From NCBI GenBank assembly GCA_947380295.1, contig CANCQK010000001.1:124001-188000 (forward strand): a stretch of DNA of 64,000 nt. Direction: 5' to 3'. How positions within the stretch are numbered: the first letter of the stretch is position 1; each line of letters opens with the position of its first letter. The DNA is from Bdellovibrionales bacterium (lineage in GTDB: Bacteria > Bdellovibrionota > UBA1018). Position numbers and translations under genes: made by a program. Shown here piece after piece: positions 9,201-18,594 of the stretch. The notes below the pieces were generated by a model. That model ran no database searches. It saw nothing but the letters and a program-made list of their open reading frames with translations, and was not told the DNA's origin.

Positions 9201-9322
9201 TGAGAGTCCTCCTTCAGGCAGAAAAGAGCAAATTAAACGGGGCAAAAATTGGCCACGCTGATGGGCGTCGTGTTGTGCAATCTATATGCCTGGTTTACAA
9301 TGGAATTAGACTCAAAGTTGAA

Positions 9323-10072
9323 ATGGATAAAAAAATGCGAATTGTAATGATGTTGTTCGTTTTATTGCTGTTGATCGGGGGATGTTCTAGCTCAGCGCTG
9401 CAGTTAGATCGCTCAGTTCAAGGAATTTTCTGGGAAAATCTTCACTTCAGGAGGCCTACCATATCCGGAGCTGACCCACAGGCGCAGTCTACTCTAGAAG
9501 AGGGATATCTCAGAACTGCGAAAGTCAGCGCCACCTTGGATTGTGAACCCATGAAGTTCCTTTTTAAGTCAGTTGATTTCGCTTTGATCCGTTCGTGCTT
9601 GGCAGACCTTAGCAAATTGCAATCTGTGAAGGAGTTTCACTTTGAGCTGGTTCGCGATATTATGCCGTATTTCAAGTTAGATGATTCTGACGAAGTGCCT
9701 GCTTGTGTCACGCAGTCCATGTCCGTTCTCCCTGTGCCGCGTGAAATCGTCTATCAAACTAATGAGAAGGGCTCGCTTTCCTGCTATAGTTCGCGCATTC
9801 CCGTGGCCGATGAGGAGTTTATGGGAATTAAGGCATTTTTGTTCAGAACTCGGTTAACAATCGGGTTACCGCTCCCTCATTTGCCTGGCAACGATCGCGA
9901 GTTAGTTGACCTTTTGACGACCTGGGCTATTACACCCTTCTACGACGATAATGGCCGGCATCTTTTAGGGGAGATGGTGCCCACGAGTACTTGTGGGGTC
10001 TGTATGAATCGATCCCAAATTTCCCCAGGCGAGCAGAGCTTACCGCCAACGTGGCCGGAAAACCAACTCTAG
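9323..10072 (+). CDS. Putative lipoprotein of unknown function
   Basis: About 250 aa, divergent from the previous lipoprotein gene. The ATG at 9323 (MDKKMRIVMMLFVLLLLIGGC) or the one 12 nt later gives a convincing lipoprotein leader with lipobox IGGC. Earlier in-frame starts would put a hydrophilic stretch in front of the signal, so they are unlikely. The mature part has seven cysteines and a short C-terminal CGVC. No family recognised. Its 3' end overlaps the convergent DTW-domain gene by 4 nt. Confidence 0.6.
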   Translation: MDKKMRIVMMLFVLLLLIGGCSSSALQLDRSVQGIFWENLHFRRPTISGADPQAQSTLEEGYLRTAKVSATLDCEPMKFLFKSVDFALIRSCLADLSKLQSVKEFHFELVRDIMPYFKLDDSDEVPACVTQSMSVLPVPREIVYQTNEKGSLSCYSSRIPVADEEFMGIKAFLFRTRLTIGLPLPHLPGNDRELVDLLTTWAITPFYDDNGRHLLGEMVPTSTCGVCMNRSQISPGEQSLPPTWPENQL

Positions 10073-10728
10073 GATTGGGGCGCGTCTTCTGCTTTTTTTG
10101 CTGGATGCTTCTTTGTGTTCGCCGCTAGGAGCACTTTAAAGATTTCTTTGAGGTGCTCACTGACTTGCTGGGGTTCTCCAAGAGCAATGAGTGCTTCAGC
10201 GACTGATTCTACCGTCGACAAACACTCCCTACGAGGTTCTTTTCGGAGTTTACCGTAGAGCGATTTTTCCTTTGGATTAAGAATTGCCCTTTTGAGCTTA
10301 AGTAACCAAGCATTTCTCCACCACAGACTTTTTGCCTGGCTCCAGGTTCCATCGAGGACAACGAGACCGTCGATTTCGTGCATCGGAGGGGCTGAGACGG
10401 GTGATCCTTTGCGAGACACAAATTGAAGCGTCGCGTCACTTCGGTAAGGTGTTTCGCTCTTTACGCCGCTTCCCAAATAGAGCACTGCCCAACGTGCAGG
10501 CTGAGCCGTCGAGTCCCCGAGTGCAGCCTTCAAGTTAGCCCAAGAGAGTCCTGTGCGGATCTTAGCATTAGGGAGAGAAAGCTGAGTAATTTGCGCCGTG
10601 CCGAGCTCATGCCCTGGTTCCTGAGGGTGCTGGAGGATCAAAACTCGCAACCGTGTGTCAATGGACTTAATGTGAGAGCAGATACATCGCTCTAGGGGCA
10701 AGAGGCATTTTTCGCAGGATTCGATCAT
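10069..10728 (-). CDS. DTW-domain protein, probable tRNA-uridine aminocarboxypropyltransferase
   Basis: 219 aa. DTW-domain enzymes of the TapT/DTWD type transfer the 3-amino-3-carboxypropyl group of SAM to uridine in tRNA (acp3U). Seen here are the N-terminal four-cysteine cluster (CEKC...CIC, residues 5-17), the eponymous D-x-T-W in VVLDGTWSQAKSLW (residues ~123-136), and the downstream LRKEPRRECLSTVE block. Which tRNA position it modifies cannot be told. It is not in an operon with related genes. Confidence 0.82.
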   Translation of the reverse strand: MIESCEKCLLPLERCICSHIKSIDTRLRVLILQHPQEPGHELGTAQITQLSLPNAKIRTGLSWANLKAALGDSTAQPARWAVLYLGSGVKSETPYRSDATLQFVSRKGSPVSAPPMHEIDGLVVLDGTWSQAKSLWWRNAWLLKLKRAILNPKEKSLYGKLRKEPRRECLSTVESVAEALIALGEPQQVSEHLKEIFKVLLAANTKKHPAKKAEDAPQS

Positions 10729-10771
10729 AGGTTGGCATTTATATCATAGATCTGTGGATTCTGCACTGGTT

Positions 10772-11545
10772 TCATGGCTGATGCGGTTGAGTCGAGATCC
10801 ACGATTCCTCATAGGGACTTACAATCCAGTGTCCGAGGAGTTGAATGCCGAATGTCGTGGCAACCTCTTGAATTCGCGCGGTCAATTCCCGATCTTGAGG
10901 CGAGGGGTGTGAGTTGCCTGACGGATGATTGTGAACTAGAAAAAGCCCCTGAGGTCGGAGGGATAGAAGGCGGGCAAAGATTTCGACAGGGTCTAGATTT
11001 ACGTGGGTTCTGCTTCCTCGCTCGACCAGGCAAAGCTGGCCGATTTCCCCCGCGCGATAGACTGGCACAAAGCCAAACCATTCATGAGGTTCATTTCGGG
11101 CTCTTTCGCTCACTTTTTTGAGGGCTTGGAGTGAAAGCTGGACCAGGGAGGGGGGCTGATCTTTGGATTCCTCGACTTTGCTCATTCGGCCGTAAGCACT
11201 TCTAAAGAGGGCGTAGCGCCGACCCATTTCAAGAGCGGCAAGGAGTTTGGCTTGACCTGCCGGGCCGAGTCCGGGAATTTCTGCAAGGTGCGAGCGTCCA
11301 CAGGACTCCATGTTCATGAAAAAAGCCCGTTCCTCCTCGATCGGATCGAGCCCGGCACCCGGCCGATTGAGGATATTCTGGGCCAATCCGAGACAGCCCG
11401 TCCCAGGCGGGCCCGAGCCCAAAACCAAGGCGATACACTCGCGCAAGCTGAGCGCAGACGGGCCCACTTCCAGGCAGCGCTCTCGGGGTCTTTCCTGGTC
11501 AGGCAGGGAAGCAACAGTTCGTGAGTCAATTTCAGCAAAAGTCAT
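10772..11545 (-). CDS. radC: RadC-family JAB/MPN-domain protein
   Basis: About 257 aa from the preferred ATG (MTFAEIDSRTVA), a normal RadC length. It has an N-terminal helix-hairpin-helix (IPGLGPAGQAKLLAALEMGRRY) and a C-terminal JAMM metalloprotease-like motif HNHPSG...SPQDRE with an upstream Glu. The metal-binding residues look complete. The true function of RadC is debated; the name is historical. An upstream in-frame ATG exists at 11698, but it would overlap the divergent small membrane-protein gene and add a non-conserved 51-residue leader. Confidence 0.85.
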   Translation of the reverse strand: MTFAEIDSRTVASLPDQERPRERCLEVGPSALSLRECIALVLGSGPPGTGCLGLAQNILNRPGAGLDPIEEERAFFMNMESCGRSHLAEIPGLGPAGQAKLLAALEMGRRYALFRSAYGRMSKVEESKDQPPSLVQLSLQALKKVSERARNEPHEWFGFVPVYRAGEIGQLCLVERGSRTHVNLDPVEIFARLLSLRPQGLFLVHNHPSGNSHPSPQDRELTARIQEVATTFGIQLLGHWIVSPYEESWISTQPHQP

Positions 11546-11691
11546 ATGAAGGGTGTGGAGTAGTGCAAAATCAAGGCTTAAAAAATCACCGACCGAGGCC
11601 GATCCGTGAACCGAACTTTGGAGCGTCGATCGTGAATTCGGACCTGGTAAATTCGGTGGCATTCCAAAAGCTCCTAAGGTAAGTTGCGGCC

Positions 11692-11982
11692 ATGTCATTT
11701 TGGATCATTCTCAGTTGGATTTTGGTCATCGTTTTAACCGCGATCAACGTAGTCGTCTTTTGGAAGCTCAAGCAAGCAAGCGAGCAGATGATGAAGATGG
11801 CTTTCCCTGGCGCAAATAATATGAACGAAGCCATGGCCCGGATGCAGCAAATGCTCGGCGGGATGAACCGCGGACCCATGAAAGGTCAAGGCCAAGGCCG
11901 ACCCGGCGGACAGCAGATGGACGCTCAGCTTCGTGCTGCAATGGACATGCTCCAGCAAATGCAAAAGGGCGGCAAGCGCTAA
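11692..11982 (+). CDS. Small single-pass membrane protein, Met/Gln-rich
   Basis: 96 aa. One N-terminal transmembrane helix (FWIILSWILVIVLTAINVVVFW) is followed by a cytoplasmic-looking tail rich in Met, Gln and Gly (MNEAMARMQQMLGG, then a GQGQGRPGGQQ linker). No family recognised. Composition and AAGGT upstream of the ATG support a real gene. Function unknown. Confidence 0.55.
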   Translation: MSFWIILSWILVIVLTAINVVVFWKLKQASEQMMKMAFPGANNMNEAMARMQQMLGGMNRGPMKGQGQGRPGGQQMDAQLRAAMDMLQQMQKGGKR

Positions 11983-12058
11983 CTCGCAGAGAAGAGCCCT
12001 AGACCTCATGCGAGGTTGGGGTTAGGGAGCAGATCCAATCCCACCTTATGGTGCCTTG

Positions 12059-13417
12059 CTAGGTCTTAATCGGAGGTGCCGATTTGATTTTCTTGGTTTC
12101 TTGGATGAGACGGGGAATCTGCTCAATCAGGTAAAGTGGTAGAGACAAGAGTGATTTTTCGAGACCCAGTGGGGCCGCTGAGATTTTAAGTCCTAAAGGC
12201 GGGTGCTTTTCCTCCATAAAACGTGCGAGCGATTTGAGGTGTCCTGTTTTGCCCGCCTTCACTTCAATCGGCACAATGTCAGGACCATTTTGAATGAGGT
12301 AGTCTACCTCGGCAGTGCTATTTTTTTGATCTCTTTTCCAAAAGTAGAGGTGCGGGGTTTCGTATGGGTCTTGAGATGCGATCAACTCTTGTCCTACCGC
12401 TTGCTCGGCGAGGGCTCCGGATCGGATTTGCAGGATATCGTCCTCCCAGATGCTTTTCGCATCGATCTTGCCTGCGGTTTGCATGAGGCCAACATCTAAG
12501 AACAAGAGCTTGAATTTGGTATCGTCTGATTGCGCGGAGAGCGGAATTCCTGATGATTTGGTTTGGCAAACTGAGTGCACCAATCCTGCCCAGTTGAGTT
12601 GCTGCAGGGCAACTTTGAGATCGCGAGAGCGGACGTCGGGATCAATCCCAACAAATTTAAAATGTGAACCGACTACACCGGGAGCCTTCTCGAAAAACCG
12701 CTGGAGATGTTTGTATTGGACCTTAGTGGCGTATTTTCCGAAGTCACTCTGATAAGCTTGCAAAAGAGCTTGGTGCACTCTTTGCGCGGCTACGAACGAC
12801 TGATTCTGTAGGAGGTACGCATTGACGGCAGCGGGCATTCCGCCCACCAGTAAGTAGCGACGAAAAAGTGAGATGAGGTGTTCATGGACGGGAGCTAGAA
12901 AAGGCTCGGTGAGGCTCACCTGACTCAGTGCCTGAAGGAGTTTTGTTTCGCCCAGCGCATCAAGAAACTCGGTGAATGACAGCGGCTTGAGAAAGATGAA
13001 TTGCACCCGTCCAACTGGGAAAGAAAATTTCTGGTCGTGAAGCGCAAACTCTAAGAGCGACCCCGCTCCAATGATGTGGAGATTGGGCATTCTCTCCTTG
13101 AAATACCGCAGAGCTAGAATGGCCTCTGGGCACTCTTGGATCTCATCCAAAAAAAGGAGCGTTTCCCCGGGGGCTATAGTCGTATTGGTGAGTAGTTCTA
13201 AGGCTGGCACGATCTTGTTAGGATCAAGCGATTCGAAGCAACCCTTGAGTTCAGGTTGAAATTCAAAGTTGATGGTTGTCAGCGACTGGAAATAGGTCTG
13301 ACCAAACTTATCAACTAAATAACTCTTTCCCACTTGCCTTGCACCCCTTAGGAGAAGGGGGAGTCGATTCGGTTGGTCTTTCCAGCGAACGAGCTCGTTT
13401 TCAATTTGTCGACGCAT
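12059..13417 (-). CDS. AAA ATPase with DUF4143/PD-(D/E)XK-like C-terminus
   Basis: About 452 aa from the ATG giving MRRQIENELVRWK. The N-terminal AAA domain has Walker A GARQVGKS (residues ~24-31), Walker B LLFLDEIQE and sensor-like GAGSLLEF. The C-terminal part carries AEVDYLIQ...IVPIEVKAG, the D-ExK pattern of a nuclease-like fold. This is the widespread archaeal/bacterial ATPase-DUF4143 family, often on genomic islands, function unknown. It borders a repeat-flanked segment carrying an orphan exported protein, so it may have arrived with it. Confidence 0.85.
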   Translation of the reverse strand: MRRQIENELVRWKDQPNRLPLLLRGARQVGKSYLVDKFGQTYFQSLTTINFEFQPELKGCFESLDPNKIVPALELLTNTTIAPGETLLFLDEIQECPEAILALRYFKERMPNLHIIGAGSLLEFALHDQKFSFPVGRVQFIFLKPLSFTEFLDALGETKLLQALSQVSLTEPFLAPVHEHLISLFRRYLLVGGMPAAVNAYLLQNQSFVAAQRVHQALLQAYQSDFGKYATKVQYKHLQRFFEKAPGVVGSHFKFVGIDPDVRSRDLKVALQQLNWAGLVHSVCQTKSSGIPLSAQSDDTKFKLLFLDVGLMQTAGKIDAKSIWEDDILQIRSGALAEQAVGQELIASQDPYETPHLYFWKRDQKNSTAEVDYLIQNGPDIVPIEVKAGKTGHLKSLARFMEEKHPPLGLKISAAPLGLEKSLLSLPLYLIEQIPRLIQETKKIKSAPPIKT

Positions 13418-13511
13418 ATTGCCTATGATTATCTCCAGTAATTGGCTAAAATACAAGGTAAAAATTACCAAATTATGGTTAAAATCAAAGGTAATTGGAG
13501 TCGAAGGAGGC

Positions 13512-13559
13512 TAGGACAGAATCGCTGGGTAATTAACTTAGGACAGAATCGCTGGGTAA
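13512..13559. repeat. Two tandem copies of a 21-nt repeat (27-nt period)
   Basis: TAGGACAGAATCGCTGGGTAA occurs exactly at 13512-13532 and 13539-13559. A related motif (GGGGACAAAATCGCTGAA) recurs on the far side of the next gene near 15.85 kb. No open reading frame of a transposase is associated. Possible remnant of mobile-element ends or a binding-site array. Confidence 0.75.
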
Positions 13560-13643
13560 AAACAAAGAATCAAAGAATAGTAATTATATTTTTGAATTTG
13601 CCGATAAGAATGAAAGCTTCGTGCAGTTAAACAGAGAGTTTTT

Positions 13644-15746
13644 ATGCAGCTGAAAATGCCGAAAAAACAAAAAGTGATCGGGCTACTACTTTTCCTGTTT
13701 TTCACTCCCAACCCGTTCGCACGAGCAGAATGCACGCCGGAACAACTGAAAGAGCTCAAGGAATTAGCCACACCACTTAAAAGTAAAATGGTTCTCTATC
13801 GTTGGGGTGAAGGTCGATATGAACGAGAGAGAATAGGAAAACCCCTCCCATTTGATGTTGAGCATGTGAATTTTAGCGAAATGGTTGCAGGTAAGGGACT
13901 CTATCTGGCAGATTCGGGGTCGATCGATCTCGCCGCAAAGTATGCACATGAAGAAGATCCAGCGCTCATGGAGGCTGAGGTTTCGGAAGGAACGTACTTC
14001 CTCGATTTGGCCGATGAAAATAAATTCCGCAACAAAACATCACGGCTGCACTATCAGAATCTTGTCAAAGAATGCGAAAATTTTGAAGGACTGATCCGGT
14101 ACAATAGCTCACCCATGGCATTTTCCCCTGCCTGGGCTTATTTAGACCGCTCTCCGAAAACAACAAAAATCCGGGAGTTCACTGGGAAAAATTTAGATCT
14201 CGACAGACTTCTTTTCCTTTCGGCTCGAATCGGATCAAACTACTTTAAGAATCTTGTTCGAAACGCTTTGAAAGCGCAGTGTTGGATCCCTTCTTCCTCA
14301 ACTGCTCAGGCACTATCATGCAAAGCGCCGCCGCTCTCAGTCGAGACAATGCAAATCCAATCAATGGCTCAGGTGATCTCTGCACTGGTGCCGCCTAAGA
14401 GGGTTCACTGGACGTTCGGTGGCAAATGCTCAACCTGTAACGGTGGAGAAACTGTGGACTCCCAACTGTGCCGGGATCACTTTCCCACTCATCCAGGGCG
14501 CGGCCATGATGGCAAATGTTACGAAGTTGTTGAAGACATGCCCGAAATTGAAATTCAACCACCGTTGAGTGATTCCAGTTGCAGTTCCAGTCCTCTGAGG
14601 TGCGTTTTTCGTGGTGAAAATCAGCATGGAGACAAAAGTTTCGAAATCGAAAATCCAAATTTAGGTCGAATCCTTGGGTCCCAAAGCCGAAGCCACGACG
14701 GAGTAAAATCCTGTAATGAAGCGTTGAAATTGGCTAATGAAAAAAACCTAGTCTGTCAAGTAGATCCAGGATCTGAGATTGTTGCAATCTATACGTCTCA
14801 AGGGGGGAATCTCCCGATGATGGGGAAAGTATTTTCTTCGAATAACGAAGACATATCCAATTGTGCCGATTATGTGAGAAATGCCCGAGCAGATCTTCAT
14901 TTAGTCTGCCTACCTTCAAGGAATGCTGCTGGAATCCGAGGGTTTCAGCTCGTCGACTACTCCAACCCACTCAATGCTCAAATTTTACCTGAAAATGGGA
15001 AATTTACTGATGCTGAGTCATGCTTCAAGACTCTTAACGGACTTAGGAAAGATTCTCCAGAATACACTACGATCACGAAAAAAGTAAGTGAACGAAACCA
15101 GCGAATGCGGGATGCTCTTCTAAATAATTCGAAATCCTTGCCCGAGCGAATGAGTGAACTGAAAGAAAATAGCTCGCAATTAAAAATTTTATTCGACTCG
15201 AAAAATTCTAGTTCCGGGACGATTGAAAGTCACTCGCTCCAGGTTTTGGATACGTTTCAAACGCAACAGAGTTTTAATTCATTAAGTAGAATAGAATTGA
15301 GTCTAAAAAATAGCGGCTATAAACAATCACTTAAAAAACTTATGGAACTCACGATTCTTTTCCATGACATAGGAAAGCCTTTAGGTCCTCAGCACCTCAA
15401 TACGCCGCCCGTACTAAAGAATTTTTTAGCAATTGCTGGGCTGAGCGAACGAGAAATTCAATTTGCAAATGCGCTGACCCAACATGATGCCATTGGAGAA
15501 ATGCTCCAGGGAAAGAGGACGGTCGAAGGCGCGAAAAAAATAATTGAAGAAAGTGCAAGGAGCACCGGGCTGAGTCTATCTGATTTTTTCGAAATTCAAA
15601 AAGCATTTTATATTAGTGATGCAAGCTTCTATCCGGACTTGTTGGAGAAATTGTTCCGGAGAGAGCCCACAGGGAAGCTTACGATTTCTGACCCTAGGTT
15701 CGAAGAGCTCACTCAGATGATCAGTAACACACCAAAGATGCGCTAG
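13644..15746 (+). CDS. Exported protein with ADP-ribosyltransferase-like N-terminus and C-terminal HD domain
   Basis: 700 aa, with a Sec signal peptide (hydrophobic residues 11-22, cleavage likely after ARA at 28). Residues ~48-125 resemble the ART fold: MVLYRWGEGR, then GKGLYLADSGSIDLAAKYA, close to the PARP-type GKGIYFA...SxxY segment. The middle has a Cys-rich patch and about three repeats of a ~65-residue unit with conserved SC and LVC positions. The C-terminus has an HD-hydrolase pattern: H530, H574-D575 (FHDIGKP), H614, D659. No close family is recognised. It stands alone, looks lower in GC than its neighbours, and is flanked by related ~25-nt repeats, which suggests acquisition. The ART part is weak evidence; the HD part is firmer. 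Confidence 0.55.
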   Translation: MQLKMPKKQKVIGLLLFLFFTPNPFARAECTPEQLKELKELATPLKSKMVLYRWGEGRYERERIGKPLPFDVEHVNFSEMVAGKGLYLADSGSIDLAAKYAHEEDPALMEAEVSEGTYFLDLADENKFRNKTSRLHYQNLVKECENFEGLIRYNSSPMAFSPAWAYLDRSPKTTKIREFTGKNLDLDRLLFLSARIGSNYFKNLVRNALKAQCWIPSSSTAQALSCKAPPLSVETMQIQSMAQVISALVPPKRVHWTFGGKCSTCNGGETVDSQLCRDHFPTHPGRGHDGKCYEVVEDMPEIEIQPPLSDSSCSSSPLRCVFRGENQHGDKSFEIENPNLGRILGSQSRSHDGVKSCNEALKLANEKNLVCQVDPGSEIVAIYTSQGGNLPMMGKVFSSNNEDISNCADYVRNARADLHLVCLPSRNAAGIRGFQLVDYSNPLNAQILPENGKFTDAESCFKTLNGLRKDSPEYTTITKKVSERNQRMRDALLNNSKSLPERMSELKENSSQLKILFDSKNSSSGTIESHSLQVLDTFQTQQSFNSLSRIELSLKNSGYKQSLKKLMELTILFHDIGKPLGPQHLNTPPVLKNFLAIAGLSEREIQFANALTQHDAIGEMLQGKRTVEGAKKIIEESARSTGLSLSDFFEIQKAFYISDASFYPDLLEKLFRREPTGKLTISDPRFEELTQMISNTPKMR

Positions 15747-15805
15747 TTGATTCTGGTCAACTTGTGCTTAAAATTGACATTAAAATCAAATGAATTAAAA
15801 AAAAC

Positions 15806-15898
15806 TGTGATTTTTCACCGATTCGGTCGCCCTAATTAACCAGGGGGCGACTAAGGCGCTGAAAAATTAAGAGGGGACAAAATCGCTGAAGAATCACA
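15806..15898. repeat. Cluster of three copies of a ~25-nt degenerate repeat
   Basis: One inverted copy (15806-15833) and two direct copies (15843-15868 and 15873-15898) of a motif close to GGGGACaaAATCGCTGAAaAAT. The first two form an extended palindrome with GTCGCCC/GGGCGAC at its core. The same motif, further diverged, is present twice at 13512-13559. The 15747-15954 gap holds nothing else I can identify. Confidence 0.6.
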
Positions 15899-15954
15899 AA
15901 AGGTCAAGTTTTGCCTAGTTTCTACCGACATCTCGGTAGGGGGTAGAAAATACA

Positions 15955-18594
15955 ATGGGTTGGTCCGCACTTACGAAGGAAGTAACGAGTAAGATAGCCG
16001 AAAAGATGGGCCCGGGAGGCAAGCTCAAGCCGCTCATCTTGACTTGTGGACTGGATCCAGACACCCTGGTTCATATTGATTTCGTGTTTTCAGACTGGCA
16101 GGTCGAGTTGCTGGGAGCCGACTCAAAAGAGGAGGCGATTTCTCACCTCAAAAAAAACCTCTCGCGAGCGTTGATTATTTTCTGTGCTCCGACCGTAGGA
16201 GAGACAGGTGCAGTTGAATTTCGTTCTGAACTAGGGGTGAGTGCTCAGTCGATCCCGTTCGGAGTGATTACCGAGACTTATAGTTTGGAGCTCAAAGCTC
16301 AGCTTGCCTCGATTCAAGGGGCTGGACTGCTCGAAAAAGGCTTTGGAGCGGAGGCAGTCGCCGAGCTTTTTGAGCAATCCATCCCACGCCGACTGGAGAG
16401 CCTCCTTGAGGACTTCGAGTTACTCAGGGGATTTATTGAGGAAACCAAAGGGATCATTGAGCAAATTGAGGCGCTCACCCTCCAGCTGGAGAGAAGTCCT
16501 GGCAGCAAAGAGATTCTAAATAATCTTTTTGGAATGGTGCATACGATCAAGGGCGCCAGTTCTTTTTTCGAGCCTAAAACACTACACCAATTTTTCCATC
16601 GATTTGAAGATGTTTTAAAACAAGTACAATCAGGCACAATCAAGGTGTCGGGTCCTGTTATTTCTGCAGTTCTTAAGGTAGTAGACACTGCGAAGAAGCT
16701 CTTAGGGGAGTTTGATACTCAAAAGCATCAGCAATATTCCCTTGAAGAACTCTGTCGGGCTTTTTCTCCAGAGGCGTTGGCAGTAAATCAGGGGGAAGTG
16801 CGATCTGCTCCTAGCTCTGACGGTTCTGATAGTTCTACTAGTGGCGTTGCTGCTGCTGGAGGAGCTGTTTCGTCTCCTCCTTCAGACGAAGAGGGCGTCG
16901 CCCGTGATATTCCAAGCAAGGAAAACTCGATTAAAATCGATATTGCACTTTTAGATCAATTTCTTCGCGCTTCAGGAGAGATGACTGTAGTTCGAAACAT
17001 GGTCAATAAAACAGTGGCTTCGCTCGAAAAACACTATAGTGCAGATAAAGATGTTTTGCGTCTAAGTGAACTCCTGGAGGAGCTGAATAAAGTTAATGCC
17101 GCAGTGCAGGCTAAAATTACCGAGGTGAGGAAGGTTTCCTTAAAAAGTATTTTTAAAGCACTTCCTCGTTTAGTGAGAGATGTGACAGCAAGGACTAAAA
17201 AGTCCTGCACCCTCAAGCTTGAGGGAGATGATCTTCGCGTGGATAGTTCGATCTCCGAGGTGCTCAACGCCTCGCTCAGTCATTTGATCCGAAACAGTAT
17301 TGATCATGGCGTCGAAACGTCCGAAGAGCGGGTCCGGGCGAATAAGCCCGAAAAAGGGTCAATTATCGTTCGAGCAATTTTGAAAAATGAACAGGTCGTT
17401 GTCGAGGTGCGAGACGATGGTAAAGGGATCGATACCGAGGTCATTCGAAAAAAATTGGTGAGCAAGGGGCTGAAAACAGAGGCTCAAGTCGCTCAGCTCA
17501 GCGATCGAGAAATTCAAGAGTTTATTTTTGAGTCGGGATTTAGCACGGCCGCCCAAACCACTGAAATCTCAGGACGTGGCGTTGGGATGAGTGCAGTTAA
17601 GGATAGCGTTGAAGGAATTGGCGGACGTATTCGAATTGAAACTCAAAAATTTAAGGGGAGTAGTTTTTTCTTAGAATTGCCTGTTCCCAAATCGGTTCAC
17701 ATCAAGAATTGTCTATTTGTTCTCTCAGGAGGGCAAGAGTTTGGAGTGGCTCAAGACCAAATTCTCCGGCTCATGACAATTGATGCGGAGGCTCGAAAAC
17801 GGCTTGTGGTGGACTTCGAAGGGGGCTCAGTATTGAGGTCTGGAGATGGTGAGACCATTCCTCTGGTCTCTTTGGCGTTAATTCTCTTTCCAATGAAGTC
17901 TCAACAGGCTTTGAGCAAATTCACTGTCGTCGTAGTGAGCACTGAAGGTGGTAAAAGTTTTGGACTCATTGTGGATGAAATTAGGGACTTTGAAGACGCA
18001 GTGGTGAAGGATCTTGCTCCAACCCTGAAATGCATTGGGGCTTATTCTGGGGCTACCTTTTTGTCTGATGGCACCGTAGGACTGCTCTTAAGCGTCGAGG
18101 GGATTGCTCGACTCGCCCATGTAAAAACTGATGTGACCCGGGTTCAAGATAAGGAGGCTGCCTCTCAGGCTGCTGAATTCATTCAAGAAAAAGGAGAGTG
18201 GCTTTTGGTTGAGCTTGATATCCCAGGAGTTTACGCCATCCCACGTCAGGATGTGTTTCGGATTGAGGAGTTTGATTCTCATCGAATCCAGCGTTCTGGG
18301 GGTTTTGATGTGATTCCTTATAGAGAACACGTTTTACCCATTTTGAATCTCACGTCGCTTCTAGATCAGACAGAGTCGAGCCAGAAAAGAGCTGTGGATG
18401 CTAGGACCCAGGTGGTAGTCATGGGGCATGGACGTCGCCTGGTGGGTTTCAGGATTAAGCAAATCATCGATATCGCGACATCAGTGGGAAAAGTAGAAGA
18501 ACCCATTTCGCCTCAGCAAGGGATTAAGGGAAACTTAATTCTAGGGGGAAAGACGGTAACAGTACTTGATCCTGGAATCTGGATTGCCGCCTAA
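15955..18594 (+). CDS. CheA-like histidine kinase with N-terminal pseudo-receiver and two CheW-like domains
   Basis: 879 aa. Residues ~25-140 look like a receiver fold without acidic pocket or phosphoacceptor (CAPT at the Asp position). An Hpt domain follows with His196 in MVHTIKGASSFF. The P3 dimerisation region starts near KIDIALLDQFLRASGEM. The ATPase has the N box HLIRNSIDHG, G1 VRDDGKGID and G2 SGRGVGMSAV. Two CheW-like regulatory domains fill the C-terminus. It has no output receiver. It converges on the chemosensory operon, its stop overlapping the cheR stop by 4 nt, so it is likely a second kinase of that pathway or of a separate output. It starts at ATG after GGGGG. Confidence 0.85.
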   Translation: MGWSALTKEVTSKIAEKMGPGGKLKPLILTCGLDPDTLVHIDFVFSDWQVELLGADSKEEAISHLKKNLSRALIIFCAPTVGETGAVEFRSELGVSAQSIPFGVITETYSLELKAQLASIQGAGLLEKGFGAEAVAELFEQSIPRRLESLLEDFELLRGFIEETKGIIEQIEALTLQLERSPGSKEILNNLFGMVHTIKGASSFFEPKTLHQFFHRFEDVLKQVQSGTIKVSGPVISAVLKVVDTAKKLLGEFDTQKHQQYSLEELCRAFSPEALAVNQGEVRSAPSSDGSDSSTSGVAAAGGAVSSPPSDEEGVARDIPSKENSIKIDIALLDQFLRASGEMTVVRNMVNKTVASLEKHYSADKDVLRLSELLEELNKVNAAVQAKITEVRKVSLKSIFKALPRLVRDVTARTKKSCTLKLEGDDLRVDSSISEVLNASLSHLIRNSIDHGVETSEERVRANKPEKGSIIVRAILKNEQVVVEVRDDGKGIDTEVIRKKLVSKGLKTEAQVAQLSDREIQEFIFESGFSTAAQTTEISGRGVGMSAVKDSVEGIGGRIRIETQKFKGSSFFLELPVPKSVHIKNCLFVLSGGQEFGVAQDQILRLMTIDAEARKRLVVDFEGGSVLRSGDGETIPLVSLALILFPMKSQQALSKFTVVVVSTEGGKSFGLIVDEIRDFEDAVVKDLAPTLKCIGAYSGATFLSDGTVGLLLSVEGIARLAHVKTDVTRVQDKEAASQAAEFIQEKGEWLLVELDIPGVYAIPRQDVFRIEEFDSHRIQRSGGFDVIPYREHVLPILNLTSLLDQTESSQKRAVDARTQVVVMGHGRRLVGFRIKQIIDIATSVGKVEEPISPQQGIKGNLILGGKTVTVLDPGIWIAA

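Noticed and set aside
12059..13417. Transposition or integrase protein next to the repeats
   Set aside because: The motifs are those of the AAA-DUF4143 ATPase family, not a DDE, tyrosine or serine recombinase.
13512..13559. CRISPR array
   Set aside because: Only two copies with a 6-nt gap, no unique spacers and no cas genes.
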